A stretch of DNA of 64,000 nucleotides from Sulfuricurvum sp. (GCA_028710885.1 JAQTTG010000004.1:124001-188000), one strand, 5' to 3'; shown: positions 1 to 8,100, counted from the stretch's first letter. Numbers and translations: made by a program. Notes: generated by a model from the sequence alone, not told the origin.

Positions 1-2010
1 CATAATACGGAAAGTATTACGCAGTTTGCGGTATTGATCAGCCGTTTGTTTGAGAATATTATCCGAGATTTTCAAATCTCCCTGATAATCGCTCATAGCC
101 ACCCATAGACGTAATATCTCACTTCCATACTCTTTGAGTACTTTCTCAGGGGCGACGACGTTCCCTTTGGACTTGGACATCTTCTCACCCTTCTCATCAA
201 CGGTGAATCCGTGAGTGAGGAGCGCTTTATACGGAGCGATATGCTCTACCGCCGTACTTAAAAAGAGGGAGGATTGGAACCATCCGCGATGCTGGTCAGA
301 ACCCTCGATGTACAAATCGGCCGGATAGGTCCCTGCATCATAGTTGCGTGATTTCAGTACCGCATTCCACGTCGAACCGCTGTCGAACCATACATCGAGA
401 ATATCGGAGACTTTTTCAAGTTCATCGGCTTTGTGCCCTGATCCCGGATAGAGAAGCTCTTCGATACTCATCGAGTACCACGCATCCGAGCTGTGCATCT
501 CGAAAATCATCGCGATATAGTTGAGAACTTTCTCATCCAAAATCACTTCACCCGTTGCTTTAACACGGAAGAATGCGATTGGAACACCCCAATCACGCTG
601 ACGAGAGATACACCAATCGGGACGATTTTCGACCATCGAGCCCAAACGGTTGCGTCCGGTTTCGGGATAAAACGCCGTTTTTGCGACTTCGGCTTGAGCA
701 ATCTCGCGAAGTGTTTTGGTTTCTCCCTCAGGGGTACCGTCCACACTGATAAACCACTGCTTCGTTGCACGATAAATGAGTGGCGTATGGCTTCTCCAGC
801 AGTGCGGGTAGGAGTGACGAAATTTGCTCACTTTGAGTGCTTTATCCCCCAATAGAGAGATAATCGGCTCATTCGCTTTGAAAATGTGCATCCCCACAAA
901 CGCTTCCGCATCGGGGAGTAGGTTTTCGCGAACAACCGTGTTATCGTAACATCCTGTCTCATCGACCGGCATAACGACTTCGAGATTGTAACGAAGACCG
1001 ATACGGTAGTCATCTTCCCCATGTCCCGGTGCAGTATGGACACATCCTGAGCCGTTCTCCATCAAAACATGCTCACCAAGAACCAAATGAGACCCGCGAC
1101 CGTTCAGAGGGTTGATCGCATAAAGATTTTCAAATTTTTTCGCTTCAATTTTTTGTACGACGGTTCCGGTAAACACACCCTCTTCAATAAGAGCATTGAA
1201 GCGTTTTTCCGCGACAATATACCCATCCGAAGTTCGTACGTAAACTTCATCTGGATTAAGTGAGATTCCCGTATTTGCAGGTAAAGTCCACGGAGTTGTG
1301 GTCCAGATTACGATTGCAGCATTTCCCTCGATTCCGGCACGTACTTTTGCTTCATCGCTCAGTTCAAACGCGACATAGATCGAGTAGTCCTCTTTGTCTT
1401 CGTATTCGACTTCCGCTTCAGCCAGTGCCGTACGTTCTGCCCAACTCCAATACACCGGCTTAGAACGCTCAATCAACAACCCTTTTTTAGCAACCGAGCA
1501 AAGGGTACGGTAGATGTTCGCTTCAAATTTGGAATCCATCGTCAAGTACGGGTTGTTCCAATCGGCAACGATACCCAATTTTTTAAACTCTTCGCGCTGA
1601 ATGTCAACAAACTCACGTGCATGATCGCGACACATTTGGCGCACTTCTGCGGTGCTTAAAGCCTCTTTTTTCTGTTTTCCGCCCAGTTTTTTCTCGACTT
1701 GCTGCTCAATCGGCAATCCGTGACAATCCCAGCCAGGGGTAAAACGTACCGATTTACCGTTAAAATAGTGGTATTTGACAATAATATCTTTGAGAACTTT
1801 ATTGAGAGCATGACCGATATGGGTATGACCGTTGGCGTACGGAGGGCCATCGTGCAACGTAAAGCTTTGTGCACCTGCTCGCGCAGCTTTCATACGGCCG
1901 TAAACATCTTTGGCAATCCATGCCGCATAACGCTCAGGCTCATTTTGAACCAAGTTCCCTCGCATCGGAAATTCGGTCTGAGGGAGAAGAAGAGTCTCTT
2001 TGTAATCCAT
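1..2010 (-). CDS. ileS: Isoleucyl-tRNA synthetase, C-terminal end outside the window
   Basis: Class I aminoacyl-tRNA synthetase that charges tRNA-Ile in the cytoplasm and edits misactivated valine. Only the first 670 codons are inside the window; the frame is open to base 1. The Rossmann signature HIGH is at residues 64-67 within [13 protein letters not shown], and KMSKS is at residues 610-614. Between them lies the inserted CP1 editing domain with [11 protein letters not shown]. The missing part would be the anticodon-binding region and any zinc-binding tail. The ATG start at 2010 gives the usual N-terminus DYKETLLLP. It is divergent from the CinA-like gene, with 98 bases between the starts. 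Identification is very secure. Confidence 0.97.
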   Translation of the reverse strand, partial: MDYKETLLLPQTEFPMRGNLVQNEPERYAAWIAKDVYGRMKAARAGAQSFTLHDGPPYANGHTHIGHALNKVLKDIIVKYHYFNGKSVRFTPGWDCHGLPIEQQVEKKLGGKQKKEALSTAEVRQMCRDHAREFVDIQREEFKKLGIVADWNNPYLTMDSKFEANIYRTLCSVAKKGLLIERSKPVYWSWAERTALAEAEVEYEDKEDYSIYVAFELSDEAKVRAGIEGNAAIVIWTTTPWTLPANTGISLNPDEVYVRTSDGYIVAEKRFNALIEEGVFTGTVVQKIEAKKFENLYAINPLNGRGSHLVLGEHVLMENGSGCVHTAPGHGEDDYRIGLRYNLEVVMPVDETGCYDNTVVRENLLPDAEAFVGMHIFKANEPIISLLGDKALKVSKFRHSYPHCWRSHTPLIYRATKQWFISVDGTPEGETKTLREIAQAEVAKTAFYPETGRNRLGSMVENRPDWCISRQRDWGVPIAFFRVKATGEVILDEKVLNYIAMIFEMHSSDAWYSMSIEELLYPGSGHKADELEKVSDILDVWFDSGSTWNAVLKSRNYDAGTYPADLYIEGSDQHRGWFQSSLFLSTAVEHIAPYKALLTHGFTVDEKGEKMSKSKGNVVAPEKVLKEYGSEILRLWVAMSDYQGDLKISDNILKQTADQYRKLRNTFRIM

Positions 2011-2036
2011 CGGTTACCTTATAGAAAAAGTGGTGC

Positions 2037-2042
2037 ATTATA
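2037..2042 (-). promoter_or_regulatory. Candidate -10 element for ileS
   Basis: On the minus strand a perfect TATAAT lies 27 bases upstream of the ileS start. No good -35 hexamer is visible 16 to 18 bases upstream, so only the -10 match supports the call. Confidence 0.35.
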
Positions 2043-2076
2043 TCTTTTAGGTGATTAAATTTTGCTGTCACTGTGC

Positions 2077-2082
2077 TATACT
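2077..2082 (+). promoter_or_regulatory. Candidate extended -10 promoter for the CinA-like gene
   Basis: TATACT preceded by TGC gives an extended -10 (TGnTATAnT) 27 bases before the ATG at 2109. The -35 region is not recognisable, which is common for extended -10 promoters. It faces away from the ileS promoter in the same short divergent region. Confidence 0.4.
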
Positions 2083-2108
2083 ATCCGAAATTTATACTCG
2101 GGAAAACC

Positions 2109-3200
2109 ATGAAACGTGATGTTATTTTTGTAGGAAATCGACTGATTTTGAATGAAGCGTATGAACGTTATATCCTCCGAAGTATTAAAAACAGCCTGGC
2201 ATCCATAGATTCAATCAATTATTTTGAGGAATCAGATAAAGACTTATTTTTGCATCTTGAAGGGCTTTTGAAAAACGAATCAAAACTAATTATTATCACA
2301 ACAAAAAATACTTTTACCATTGTCGGAAAACTTCTCAGTACCGTCACTGCTGATAATCAAGTTTTAAAAGATCAAATGCTTATTCCTTCCCGCGCAAGCA
2401 TACTAGAAAATGGCAGTTATTTACTTAATCATAACAATTCAGAAATCAATGTGATTTTAGCAAGTGAGGGAAAAACATTACCACCAATTCTCATTGATGA
2501 TGAATCGCGTCAGGCAACAATTCACCTTTTTAATGAGGAACTTCTTAGCGCCCAAACTCTTCTCGAACCGCTAGCCCAAAATTTTGATGTAAAACTTGAA
2601 TTTAGCGAGCTTGTCGAAGGGTGGTTAAAAATCCGTATTCATACCCGTCGTCACGGAAATCTTTCACAATTTATTGCTTCCGCTCGCGGATTAATGCATC
2701 ATAAAGTGATTGCGGCTACGAATATTGCTGCATTTATTATAGAACGATTAGCTAATCAGCATAAAAAACTTTCTTTTGCCGAAAGTTGCAGCGGAGGATC
2801 GCTTGCCCACTTTTTCACTTCCCAGAGTGGTGCTTCAAATATTTTTGAGGGATCGCTTATCACCTATTCCAATACCCTTAAAGCAAATTGGTTAGCAGTG
2901 GATGATCATGCCCTAGAAGCACACGGTGCAGTTAGTGCCGAAGTCGTTTTAGAGATGTCAGAGGGGGCAATGAATGTCAGCTTTGCCGATTATGCATTAT
3001 CTATCAGCGGCATTGCGGGGCCAAGTGGAGGAACCGAATCTAAACCGGTGGGAACCGTCTATATCAGTGCCCGTTCAAAAATCTCCGTCCATACCGAACG
3101 TTTTCATTTTGAAGGTGATCGTAATTACATCCAAGAACAAAGCGTTTTAATGGCTGTTCGGATGCTCCTTAATATTGACCGTGATCTGTTTTTTAGTTAA
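2109..3200 (+). CDS. CinA-like protein with C-terminal nicotinamide-nucleotide amidase domain
   Basis: A 363-residue protein of the CinA/PncC family. The C-terminal half has the PncC amidase signatures: AESCSGGSLAHFF near residues 225-237, then ITYSN, and SGIAGPSGGT...KPVGTVY near 298-318. This domain deamidates NMN to nicotinate mononucleotide in pyridine nucleotide salvage. The N-terminal 200 residues occupy the place of the MoaB-like CinA domain but are divergent; I see no clear signature. A longer reading from 2073 exists, but MKRDVIFVGNRLILN at 2109 is the family-like start. It is a single gene between divergent ileS and the tRNA array. The amidase domain is secure; the activity of the N-terminal part is unknown. 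Confidence 0.85.
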   Translation: MKRDVIFVGNRLILNEAYERYILRSIKNSLASIDSINYFEESDKDLFLHLEGLLKNESKLIIITTKNTFTIVGKLLSTVTADNQVLKDQMLIPSRASILENGSYLLNHNNSEINVILASEGKTLPPILIDDESRQATIHLFNEELLSAQTLLEPLAQNFDVKLEFSELVEGWLKIRIHTRRHGNLSQFIASARGLMHHKVIAATNIAAFIIERLANQHKKLSFAESCSGGSLAHFFTSQSGASNIFEGSLITYSNTLKANWLAVDDHALEAHGAVSAEVVLEMSEGAMNVSFADYALSISGIAGPSGGTESKPVGTVYISARSKISVHTERFHFEGDRNYIQEQSVLMAVRMLLNIDRDLFFS

Positions 3201-3214
3201 TTAATCATTTTTCC

Positions 3215-3243
3215 TTGACAAAACAACATCTTTCCCCTATAAT
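3215..3243 (+). promoter_or_regulatory. Consensus sigma-70 promoter of the tRNA array
   Basis: TTGACA at 3215-3220 and TATAAT at 3238-3243 are both perfect and separated by exactly 17 bases. The first tRNA begins 40 bases after the -10. This is the strongest housekeeping promoter in the window and fits a stable-RNA operon. Confidence 0.9.
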
Positions 3244-3282
3244 TTCGCCCTCACAATCGTCCTTATTTCGATGATTGAAGAG

Positions 3283-3358
3283 GTCTCGTTAGCTCAGCCG
3301 GTAGAGCATCTCACTTTTAATGAGGGGGCCGATGGTTCGAATCCATCACGAGACACCA
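3283..3358 (+). tRNA. tRNA-Lys(TTT)
   Basis: Cloverleaf of 76 bases with encoded CCA. The acceptor GTCTCGT pairs with ACGAGAC, the anticodon loop is CTTTTAA (anticodon TTT), and the T loop is TTCGAAT. First member of a six-tRNA array. Confidence 0.96.
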
Positions 3359-3373
3359 TGTGCGGTTTTAAGT

Positions 3374-3449
3374 GACCCTTTCGTCTAGTGGCCAAGGACA
3401 CTATCACTTCATGGTAGGAACAGAGGTTCAAATCCTTTAGGGGTCGCCA
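3374..3449 (+). tRNA. tRNA-Glu(TTC) with an unusual anticodon loop
   Basis: Cloverleaf of 76 bases with encoded CCA. The acceptor GACCCTT pairs with AGGGGTC (one G-T), the D stem is GTCT/GGAC, the anticodon stem is CTATC/GGTAG and the T loop is TTCAAAT. The anticodon loop reads ACTTCAT, so the anticodon is TTC but position 33 is C and not the nearly universal U. The rest of the fold is intact. It is probably a glutamate tRNA; the odd loop base lowers confidence that it is fully functional. Confidence 0.88.
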
Positions 3450-3512
3450 CTTGTTCAAATGTTATTTCGAAATTTTTTAAAACGTTTTTTTCTTTTTACA
3501 AAAGAAAATTGC

Positions 3513-3588
3513 GGGAGTTTAGCTCAGTTGGTAGAGCGCTACCCTTACAAGGTAGATGTCACAAGTTCGAGTCTTGTAATTCCCACCA
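3513..3588 (+). tRNA. tRNA-Val(TAC), copy 1
   Basis: Cloverleaf of 76 bases with CCA. The acceptor GGGAGTT pairs with AATTCCC and the anticodon loop is CTTACAA (TAC). Identical to the copy at 3710-3785. Confidence 0.96.
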
Positions 3589-3600
3589 TTATTTGGCGCT

Positions 3601-3677
3601 GCAGCGGTAGTTCAGTTGGTTAGAATGCCTGCCTGTCACGCAGGAGGTCGCGGGTTCGAGTCCCGTCCGCTGCGCCA
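3601..3677 (+). tRNA. tRNA-Asp(GTC), copy 1
   Basis: Cloverleaf of 77 bases with CCA. The acceptor GCAGCGG pairs with CCGCTGC and the anticodon loop is CTGTCAC (GTC). Identical to the copy at 3797-3873. Confidence 0.96.
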
Positions 3678-3709
3678 TGTGTTATTTTGATTTATTTTTT
3701 AAAACTCTT

Positions 3710-3785
3710 GGGAGTTTAGCTCAGTTGGTAGAGCGCTACCCTTACAAGGTAGATGTCACAAGTTCGAGTCTTGTAATTCCCACCA
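3710..3785 (+). tRNA. tRNA-Val(TAC), copy 2
   Basis: Second, identical Val(TAC) gene of 76 bases with CCA. Together with the following Asp gene it forms a duplicated Val-Asp unit. Confidence 0.96.
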
Positions 3786-3796
3786 TTATTTAGGTT

Positions 3797-3873
3797 GCAG
3801 CGGTAGTTCAGTTGGTTAGAATGCCTGCCTGTCACGCAGGAGGTCGCGGGTTCGAGTCCCGTCCGCTGCGCCA
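3797..3873 (+). tRNA. tRNA-Asp(GTC), copy 2
   Basis: Second, identical Asp(GTC) gene of 77 bases with CCA. Last member of the array. No GC-rich terminator hairpin follows before the convergent gene that ends at 3918. Confidence 0.96.
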
Positions 3874-3917
3874 CCTATTTTTATCTTCACTCTATTAAAT
3901 CACTTTTCTTATCAATA

Positions 3918-5075
3918 TCAATTAAATATGATCAATGGTCGTCCAAATGGAACTTTTGCTTTTCGAGAAAGTGCCCATAAAACTTCATATCTAGGCGGAA
4001 TACGTGGAAATGAACCCTCTCCATCCGTAAAATAGAGTAACATCGTCGTCATCGGCAAATTTGCCTCAACATAGTCAAATGTAGGACGATAATCGGTTCC
4101 CCCTCCCCCTTTGAGACGAAAATCCATCTTTTCACCCCCTTGGAATGAATGATGAGCGTGTACTTTAGCATCTGCAATGATTAACTCAATCTTAATAGAG
4201 GGGAAATTTTGCATAATGCTTTTAAACTCTTCCATAAATGCACCCAGTAATACATCATCAATAGATCCGGACGTATCAATCGCAACACATAAACTTAAAG
4301 TATCACTGGTAAGGGACGGAAGTGCAAAACCGCGGTAGATATGCTTTTTATTCGGTGGCATAAATGAATAATTATTACGCATATGACGATTGACCGCATT
4401 GTAAAGTTCAAATCTCCAGTCTACATCACTGGGTTTTATTTTTTTTCCTAAACGCTCCAATCCCAAAGGCATCGCTCCTTTTTTTTGAGCTACTTCCTGT
4501 GCAATAGCCGCAGCATATTGCCACTGAGATTCAGTTTGGGCATCAAGCTCGTCTTCGATATTCTCAAGTGCACTAAACGCTTGAGAATCATCCACTTCAT
4601 CTGTGTTTTCAGATCCGTTTGAACCTTGTGGCGTTGAGTTATCTGCACTACCATACGCATCCCCTTGATCACCTACATATAGCTCTTTTAGAGCATCGTA
4701 AATCTCTTCGGCATACATCCCCTCATACTCTTTATTGTAATTCGCCCCCACAGGAATCGGAAAACCGTTTTTTGCCAACAAATTATTAATCGCGAAATCG
4801 GTTGCCAGTTGCCACAATTTCCCTTTGCGGTTCAAACGGCGCTGCTGATGAGAAAGAACATGATGTAGAACAGAATTTGTCAGAATAAACATTACCTCAT
4901 CGACACTGCGCCGTTCAATGAATTCCGGATTATATATAAAACGGACTCCATTGCTCGCGTATCCAGACAGTGCATCACTGGATTCATGCTTGAGGCGTGA
5001 GGCCAGCATCCCGAAATAAGGGTATTTAACAGTTAAAAGGCTTTTGGCTTTTAGCAGTAATTGTTCTCTGTTCAT
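3918..5075 (-). CDS. VWA-like protein with DUF2201 putative metallopeptidase-like N-terminus
   Basis: A 385-residue cytoplasmic protein. The C-terminal part (about 265-385) is a von Willebrand A fold with the MIDAS motif DTSGS and a downstream TDGEG. The N-terminal part resembles DUF2201_N, a metallopeptidase-like domain. Where relatives carry HEvlH, this protein reads NSVLH at about residues 67-71, followed by HVLSH, so the catalytic HE pair seems lost. A region rich in Ser, Asp, Asn and Gly (about 140-175) links the two domains. The ATG at 5075 overlaps the stop of the upstream moxR gene (TGATG), so the two are translationally coupled. MoxR ATPases with VWA partners act as chaperone-like remodelling pairs; the client is unknown. 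Confidence 0.82.
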   Translation of the reverse strand: MNREQLLLKAKSLLTVKYPYFGMLASRLKHESSDALSGYASNGVRFIYNPEFIERRSVDEVMFILTNSVLHHVLSHQQRRLNRKGKLWQLATDFAINNLLAKNGFPIPVGANYNKEYEGMYAEEIYDALKELYVGDQGDAYGSADNSTPQGSNGSENTDEVDDSQAFSALENIEDELDAQTESQWQYAAAIAQEVAQKKGAMPLGLERLGKKIKPSDVDWRFELYNAVNRHMRNNYSFMPPNKKHIYRGFALPSLTSDTLSLCVAIDTSGSIDDVLLGAFMEEFKSIMQNFPSIKIELIIADAKVHAHHSFQGGEKMDFRLKGGGGTDYRPTFDYVEANLPMTTMLLYFTDGEGSFPRIPPRYEVLWALSRKAKVPFGRPLIIFN

Positions 5076-6070
5076 CAACGTAACAAAGTATTAAATTGTC
5101 GTATCCATAAAGGCCAGCTCTCCAAATGGTCAAGCTCAATTTTGCGTGTTCTGAGATCTTGAATGATCATTACCGCGAATTCTCCTGGAAGTTTCAGTGA
5201 ATAAGCGAGAAGATTATTGAGTTTTTTACTTCCAGTATAGTCATTTACCCGCATTGTAAGCGCAGTGCAGAGAATATGCAATGCCGATGGATCGGTAGGA
5301 GCATCCGAACACGTTCCTTCCATGATCGCATCCAAATCCGGTAATTGTGATGCAACGAGACGAAAACCCAGATAGGATGCTGCCAACTCTTCTCCAATAG
5401 CACCGGATACCATTGCCATAATGAGATCATCCTCAGGATTTGAGGCGATAATATCATGGACATACTGCCATGTACGGGGGGTAGCGAACGATCTGCTGTT
5501 TCCGTTAAAAACAAACAATGCATCAGGTCGATGAGAGATATAGGCGATAATAGAAGCATCAATTCCTGCTCCAATTGCCCAATTGCGCCAGTCGTTCACA
5601 TTTGCTTCCATCTCCAAGTGGACAAAACGATTTGCCAAAGGAGAAGCCATTCGAAAAACAACTCCGCGGTCACTTTCACGATTTCCAGCTGCGACAATTG
5701 CCCATCCCTCAGGAAGACGATATTCACCAATTTTTCGATCCAGAATCAGCTGATAAGCCGAAGCCTGAACCATCGGAGCAGCCGTATTGAGTTCATCAAG
5801 AAATAAAATACCACGTTCTTCACTACCATCAGGTAAAAATGCAGGAGGTGCCCAAATGGCAGTATCATTTTTCGCATCAAAAAAGGGAATACCACGTAAA
5901 TCAGTAGGATCTAAAAGTGAAAGACGTAAATCGATAAAACCAATCCCTGCTTCTCTAGCAATTTGAGCAACAATTGAAGATTTGCCGATGCCGGGAGGTC
6001 CCCACAAAAAAACTGGGACTTTTTTTTCACACAAATGAGAAAGAGAGCGTTTGGCACTCTGAGGATTCAT
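5075..6070 (-). CDS. MoxR-family AAA+ ATPase
   Basis: A 331-residue AAA+ ATPase. Walker A GPPGIGKS is at residues 24-31, Walker B ILFLDELN is near 88-95, and a sensor-like AAGNRESD follows near 127-134. The C-terminal lid has EELAASYLGFR. It is the upstream partner of the VWA/DUF2201 gene, as in RavA-ViaA-type pairs in which ATP hydrolysis drives substrate remodelling with a VWA cofactor. The start at 6070 is preceded by AAAGGAAT, which is also the 3' arm of a perfect inverted repeat (6074-6103), so translation may be controlled by RNA structure. Family assignment is secure, the biological role is not. Confidence 0.9.
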   Translation of the reverse strand: MNPQSAKRSLSHLCEKKVPVFLWGPPGIGKSSIVAQIAREAGIGFIDLRLSLLDPTDLRGIPFFDAKNDTAIWAPPAFLPDGSEERGILFLDELNTAAPMVQASAYQLILDRKIGEYRLPEGWAIVAAGNRESDRGVVFRMASPLANRFVHLEMEANVNDWRNWAIGAGIDASIIAYISHRPDALFVFNGNSRSFATPRTWQYVHDIIASNPEDDLIMAMVSGAIGEELAASYLGFRLVASQLPDLDAIMEGTCSDAPTDPSALHILCTALTMRVNDYTGSKKLNNLLAYSLKLPGEFAVMIIQDLRTRKIELDHLESWPLWIRQFNTLLR

Positions 6071-6073
6071 ACT

Positions 6074-6103
6074 ATTCCTTTAGATATCAGTACCTAAAGG
6101 AAT
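6074..6103 (-). promoter_or_regulatory. Perfect 10-bp hairpin that includes the moxR ribosome binding site
   Basis: ATTCCTTTAG (6074-6083) and CTAAAGGAAT (6094-6103) are exact inverse complements around a 10-base loop. In the minus-strand transcript the 3' arm CTAAAGGAAT carries the Shine-Dalgarno sequence of moxR, four bases before its ATG, so the folded form would block ribosome access. No U tract follows, which argues against a plain terminator. Confidence 0.55.
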
Positions 6104-6123
6104 GCAATTATTGTGCACAGTAT

Positions 6124-6405
6124 TTAAATACTTTGATATGCGTTTTGAGCCTGAACCTTTGTATTTGCTGCATTAAATGCGTTTGCAGCTTGGACACCTT
6201 GACTACCCGATAACGCACTGATATTAATCGTGTTATTCGATGATAGAGTTGGAGTGAGGGGTGATTTTTGCGGCAATACACTCTGATCTTTAGACAATGA
6301 TTGAATTGATTTTACATCTTCAGATGATTTACTCAATGGGTCAGGTCGACCAATTTGCATTGGACTAGAATATGGGGATTGGTAAACATACGATGAAACT
6401 GTCAT
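6124..6405 (-). CDS. Small Ser/Gln/Asn-rich protein of unknown function
   Basis: A 93-residue protein, not recognised. It is polar and low in complexity (Ser, Gln, Asn, Pro), with no signal peptide, membrane segment or cysteine. The C-terminal third is Ala/Gln/Asn-rich (QAANAFNAANTKVQAQNAYQ) and probably helical. Expression is supported by a strong ribosome binding site, TAAAGGAGCAGAAAATG, directly before the start. The stop is 53 bases upstream of moxR on the same strand, so it may be the first gene of the moxR-VWA operon. Composition resembles short flagellar or secreted helper proteins, but that is only an impression. Confidence 0.7.
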   Translation of the reverse strand: MTVSSYVYQSPYSSPMQIGRPDPLSKSSEDVKSIQSLSKDQSVLPQKSPLTPTLSSNNTINISALSGSQGVQAANAFNAANTKVQAQNAYQSI

Positions 6406-6576
6406 TTTCTGCTCCTTTAAAGTATATCTGCACTAACTATAATCATTTCATCTAAAAATTACTCTTAAAAATTTCATTTATTTTACTCGAGTGTCATTAT
6501 AAAAAACGATACTAACCCTTTTTTCAGATAACTTTTCCTACAATGAGCTATTCATTCTAATAGAGGATATCTTATC

Positions 6577-7137
6577 ATGGTACCATTTTTTATCACATTA
6601 GGGGTACTAACCCTAATCACAATATTAATGTACAACTCTCTCATCGGCAAAAAAAATCAAGTGGATAATATCTTTGCCGGTGTCGATACCGTCCTCAAAA
6701 AACGTTTTGACCTTATTCCAAACCTTGTTGCATCTGTAGAACGATATATGGAACATGAAAAATCTATTCTCGAGAAAGTGACTGAATTACGTTCATCTGC
6801 AATGAAACCAGGAATGAGTAATGATCAAAAAGTTGCACTCGATGCTAAACTTACTAACGCATTAGGTTCTATTACAATAGCGATGGAAAATTATCCTGAT
6901 CTAAAAGCCAATGAAAATATTATGCAGCTTATTCGCACACTCAACGAAATCGAAGAACAAATCTCAGCAGCGCGCCGTGCATATAACCAAGCTGTCACCG
7001 ATCTCAATAATGCTATAGAGATGTTTCCAACCAATATCATGGCAGGATGGATGCAATTACAACGCAAGGTACTTTTTGAGATCACCGTAAAAGAGCGCCA
7101 AAATGTAAACGTACAGGAATTATTTAATCATTCATGA
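6577..7137 (+). CDS. lemA: LemA family protein
   Basis: A 186-residue protein with one N-terminal membrane segment (about residues 2-18) followed by the helical LemA domain: KKNQVDNIFAGVDTVLKKRFDLIPNLV near 26-52, and RRAYNQAVTDLNNAIEMFP near 138-156. The N-terminus lies outside the membrane in relatives and the helices face the cytoplasm. The function of LemA is not firmly known; it is often paired with membrane peptidases or with DUF3137. Here the stop overlaps the start of the DUF3137 gene (ATGA), so the two are coupled. Length and start are typical. Confidence 0.93.
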   Translation: MVPFFITLGVLTLITILMYNSLIGKKNQVDNIFAGVDTVLKKRFDLIPNLVASVERYMEHEKSILEKVTELRSSAMKPGMSNDQKVALDAKLTNALGSITIAMENYPDLKANENIMQLIRTLNEIEEQISAARRAYNQAVTDLNNAIEMFPTNIMAGWMQLQRKVLFEITVKERQNVNVQELFNHS

Positions 7138-8099
7138 AATCCATTTCAGAGCTTACAGACTTTTACTACAAAGAACTTTATCCAGCTCTAAGTGAATTAG
7201 AAGAGACACGTAACAAAATCCTCTCTAAACTCAAATGGTATGGAGGTATGGGAGGGGTTGTTTTTTTGTTAATTATAATATGGCTACATAAAAATTTTGC
7301 TCTTTTTCATCCATTCATGATTGGGATTGCAAGTGGATTTGTTCTACTATCAGGAATAGTTTATCGTTCAATAACCTCTCATTACGCCCAAGATTTTAAA
7401 GTAAAAATCATTACCCCTCTTATCAGTGCGATTGATACCAACTTACGTTATTCACCTGATGCTATGATCTCCCAATATTTATTTGAACGCTCGAATTTAT
7501 TTCAACATTCTATTGATCGTTATAGTGGAAATGATTATGTCAAAGGTTCAATAGATGGGGTCCCTGTAGAATTTTCAGATGTCCATGCTGAATATCAAAC
7601 AACTAATTCTAAACGAGGAACTGAATGGCATACTCTTTTTCGAGGTTTATTTTTGGTTGCAGAATTTAATAAATATTTCAAAAGTAAAACAATAATTCTC
7701 CCTGATATTGCCGAAAAAACTTTTGGAAATTTGATAGGTGGATGGTTACAATCGATGAATGTATCACGTGATAAAGTGATCCAGTTAGATGATCCAGAAT
7801 TTGAAAAAAGATTTGTCGTTTATGGCAATGATCCGATCGAAGCACGCTATATTCTCAGCCATGCAATGATGCAACGTCTTTTAGAATTTCAACGTAAACT
7901 TTCTTATCCTCTTTGCATTTCCTTCGTCCAAAACCATATACATGTCGCAATTGCAACTGAAAAAGATTTATTTGAACCAACTGTTTTAAAATCCCTTTTA
8001 GGCTATTCGCAAGCGATGGAATACGTTAATACATTGCGTAATACCATCGGAATTATCGAAGAGTTAAAACTAAACGAAAAGTTATGGAGCAAAGAATAA
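7134..8099 (+). CDS. DUF3137 domain membrane protein
   Basis: A 321-residue protein. Two membrane segments lie near residues 37-52 and 57-75, followed by a large soluble domain with the DUF3137 features DVHAEYQTT, WHTLFRGLFLVAEFNK and FEKRFVVYGNDPIEARYIL. It is the standard neighbour of LemA (4-base overlap), suggesting that the two proteins act together at the inner membrane. No catalytic motif is visible. The role is unknown in all species that I know of. Confidence 0.85.
   Translation: MKSISELTDFYYKELYPALSELEETRNKILSKLKWYGGMGGVVFLLIIIWLHKNFALFHPFMIGIASGFVLLSGIVYRSITSHYAQDFKVKIITPLISAIDTNLRYSPDAMISQYLFERSNLFQHSIDRYSGNDYVKGSIDGVPVEFSDVHAEYQTTNSKRGTEWHTLFRGLFLVAEFNKYFKSKTIILPDIAEKTFGNLIGGWLQSMNVSRDKVIQLDDPEFEKRFVVYGNDPIEARYILSHAMMQRLLEFQRKLSYPLCISFVQNHIHVAIATEKDLFEPTVLKSLLGYSQAMEYVNTLRNTIGIIEELKLNEKLWSKE
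7760..7775. other. Possible parS-like site
   Basis: The 16-mer TGTATCACGTGATAAA matches the general bacterial parS consensus at 13 of 16 positions around a CACGTG core. It lies inside the DUF3137 gene, about 18 kb from parAB. Campylobacterota parS sites can be degenerate, but one such match can arise by chance. Confidence 0.2.
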
Positions 8100-8100
8100 G

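Noticed and set aside
2011-2108. T-box or other leader riboswitch before ileS
   Set aside because: The gap is under 100 bases, shared with a divergent gene, and has no specifier-loop or antiterminator structure.
3201-3917. Genomic island or prophage attachment at the tRNA array
   Set aside because: No integrase, no repeated tRNA 3' end outside the Val-Asp duplication, and ordinary genes on both sides.
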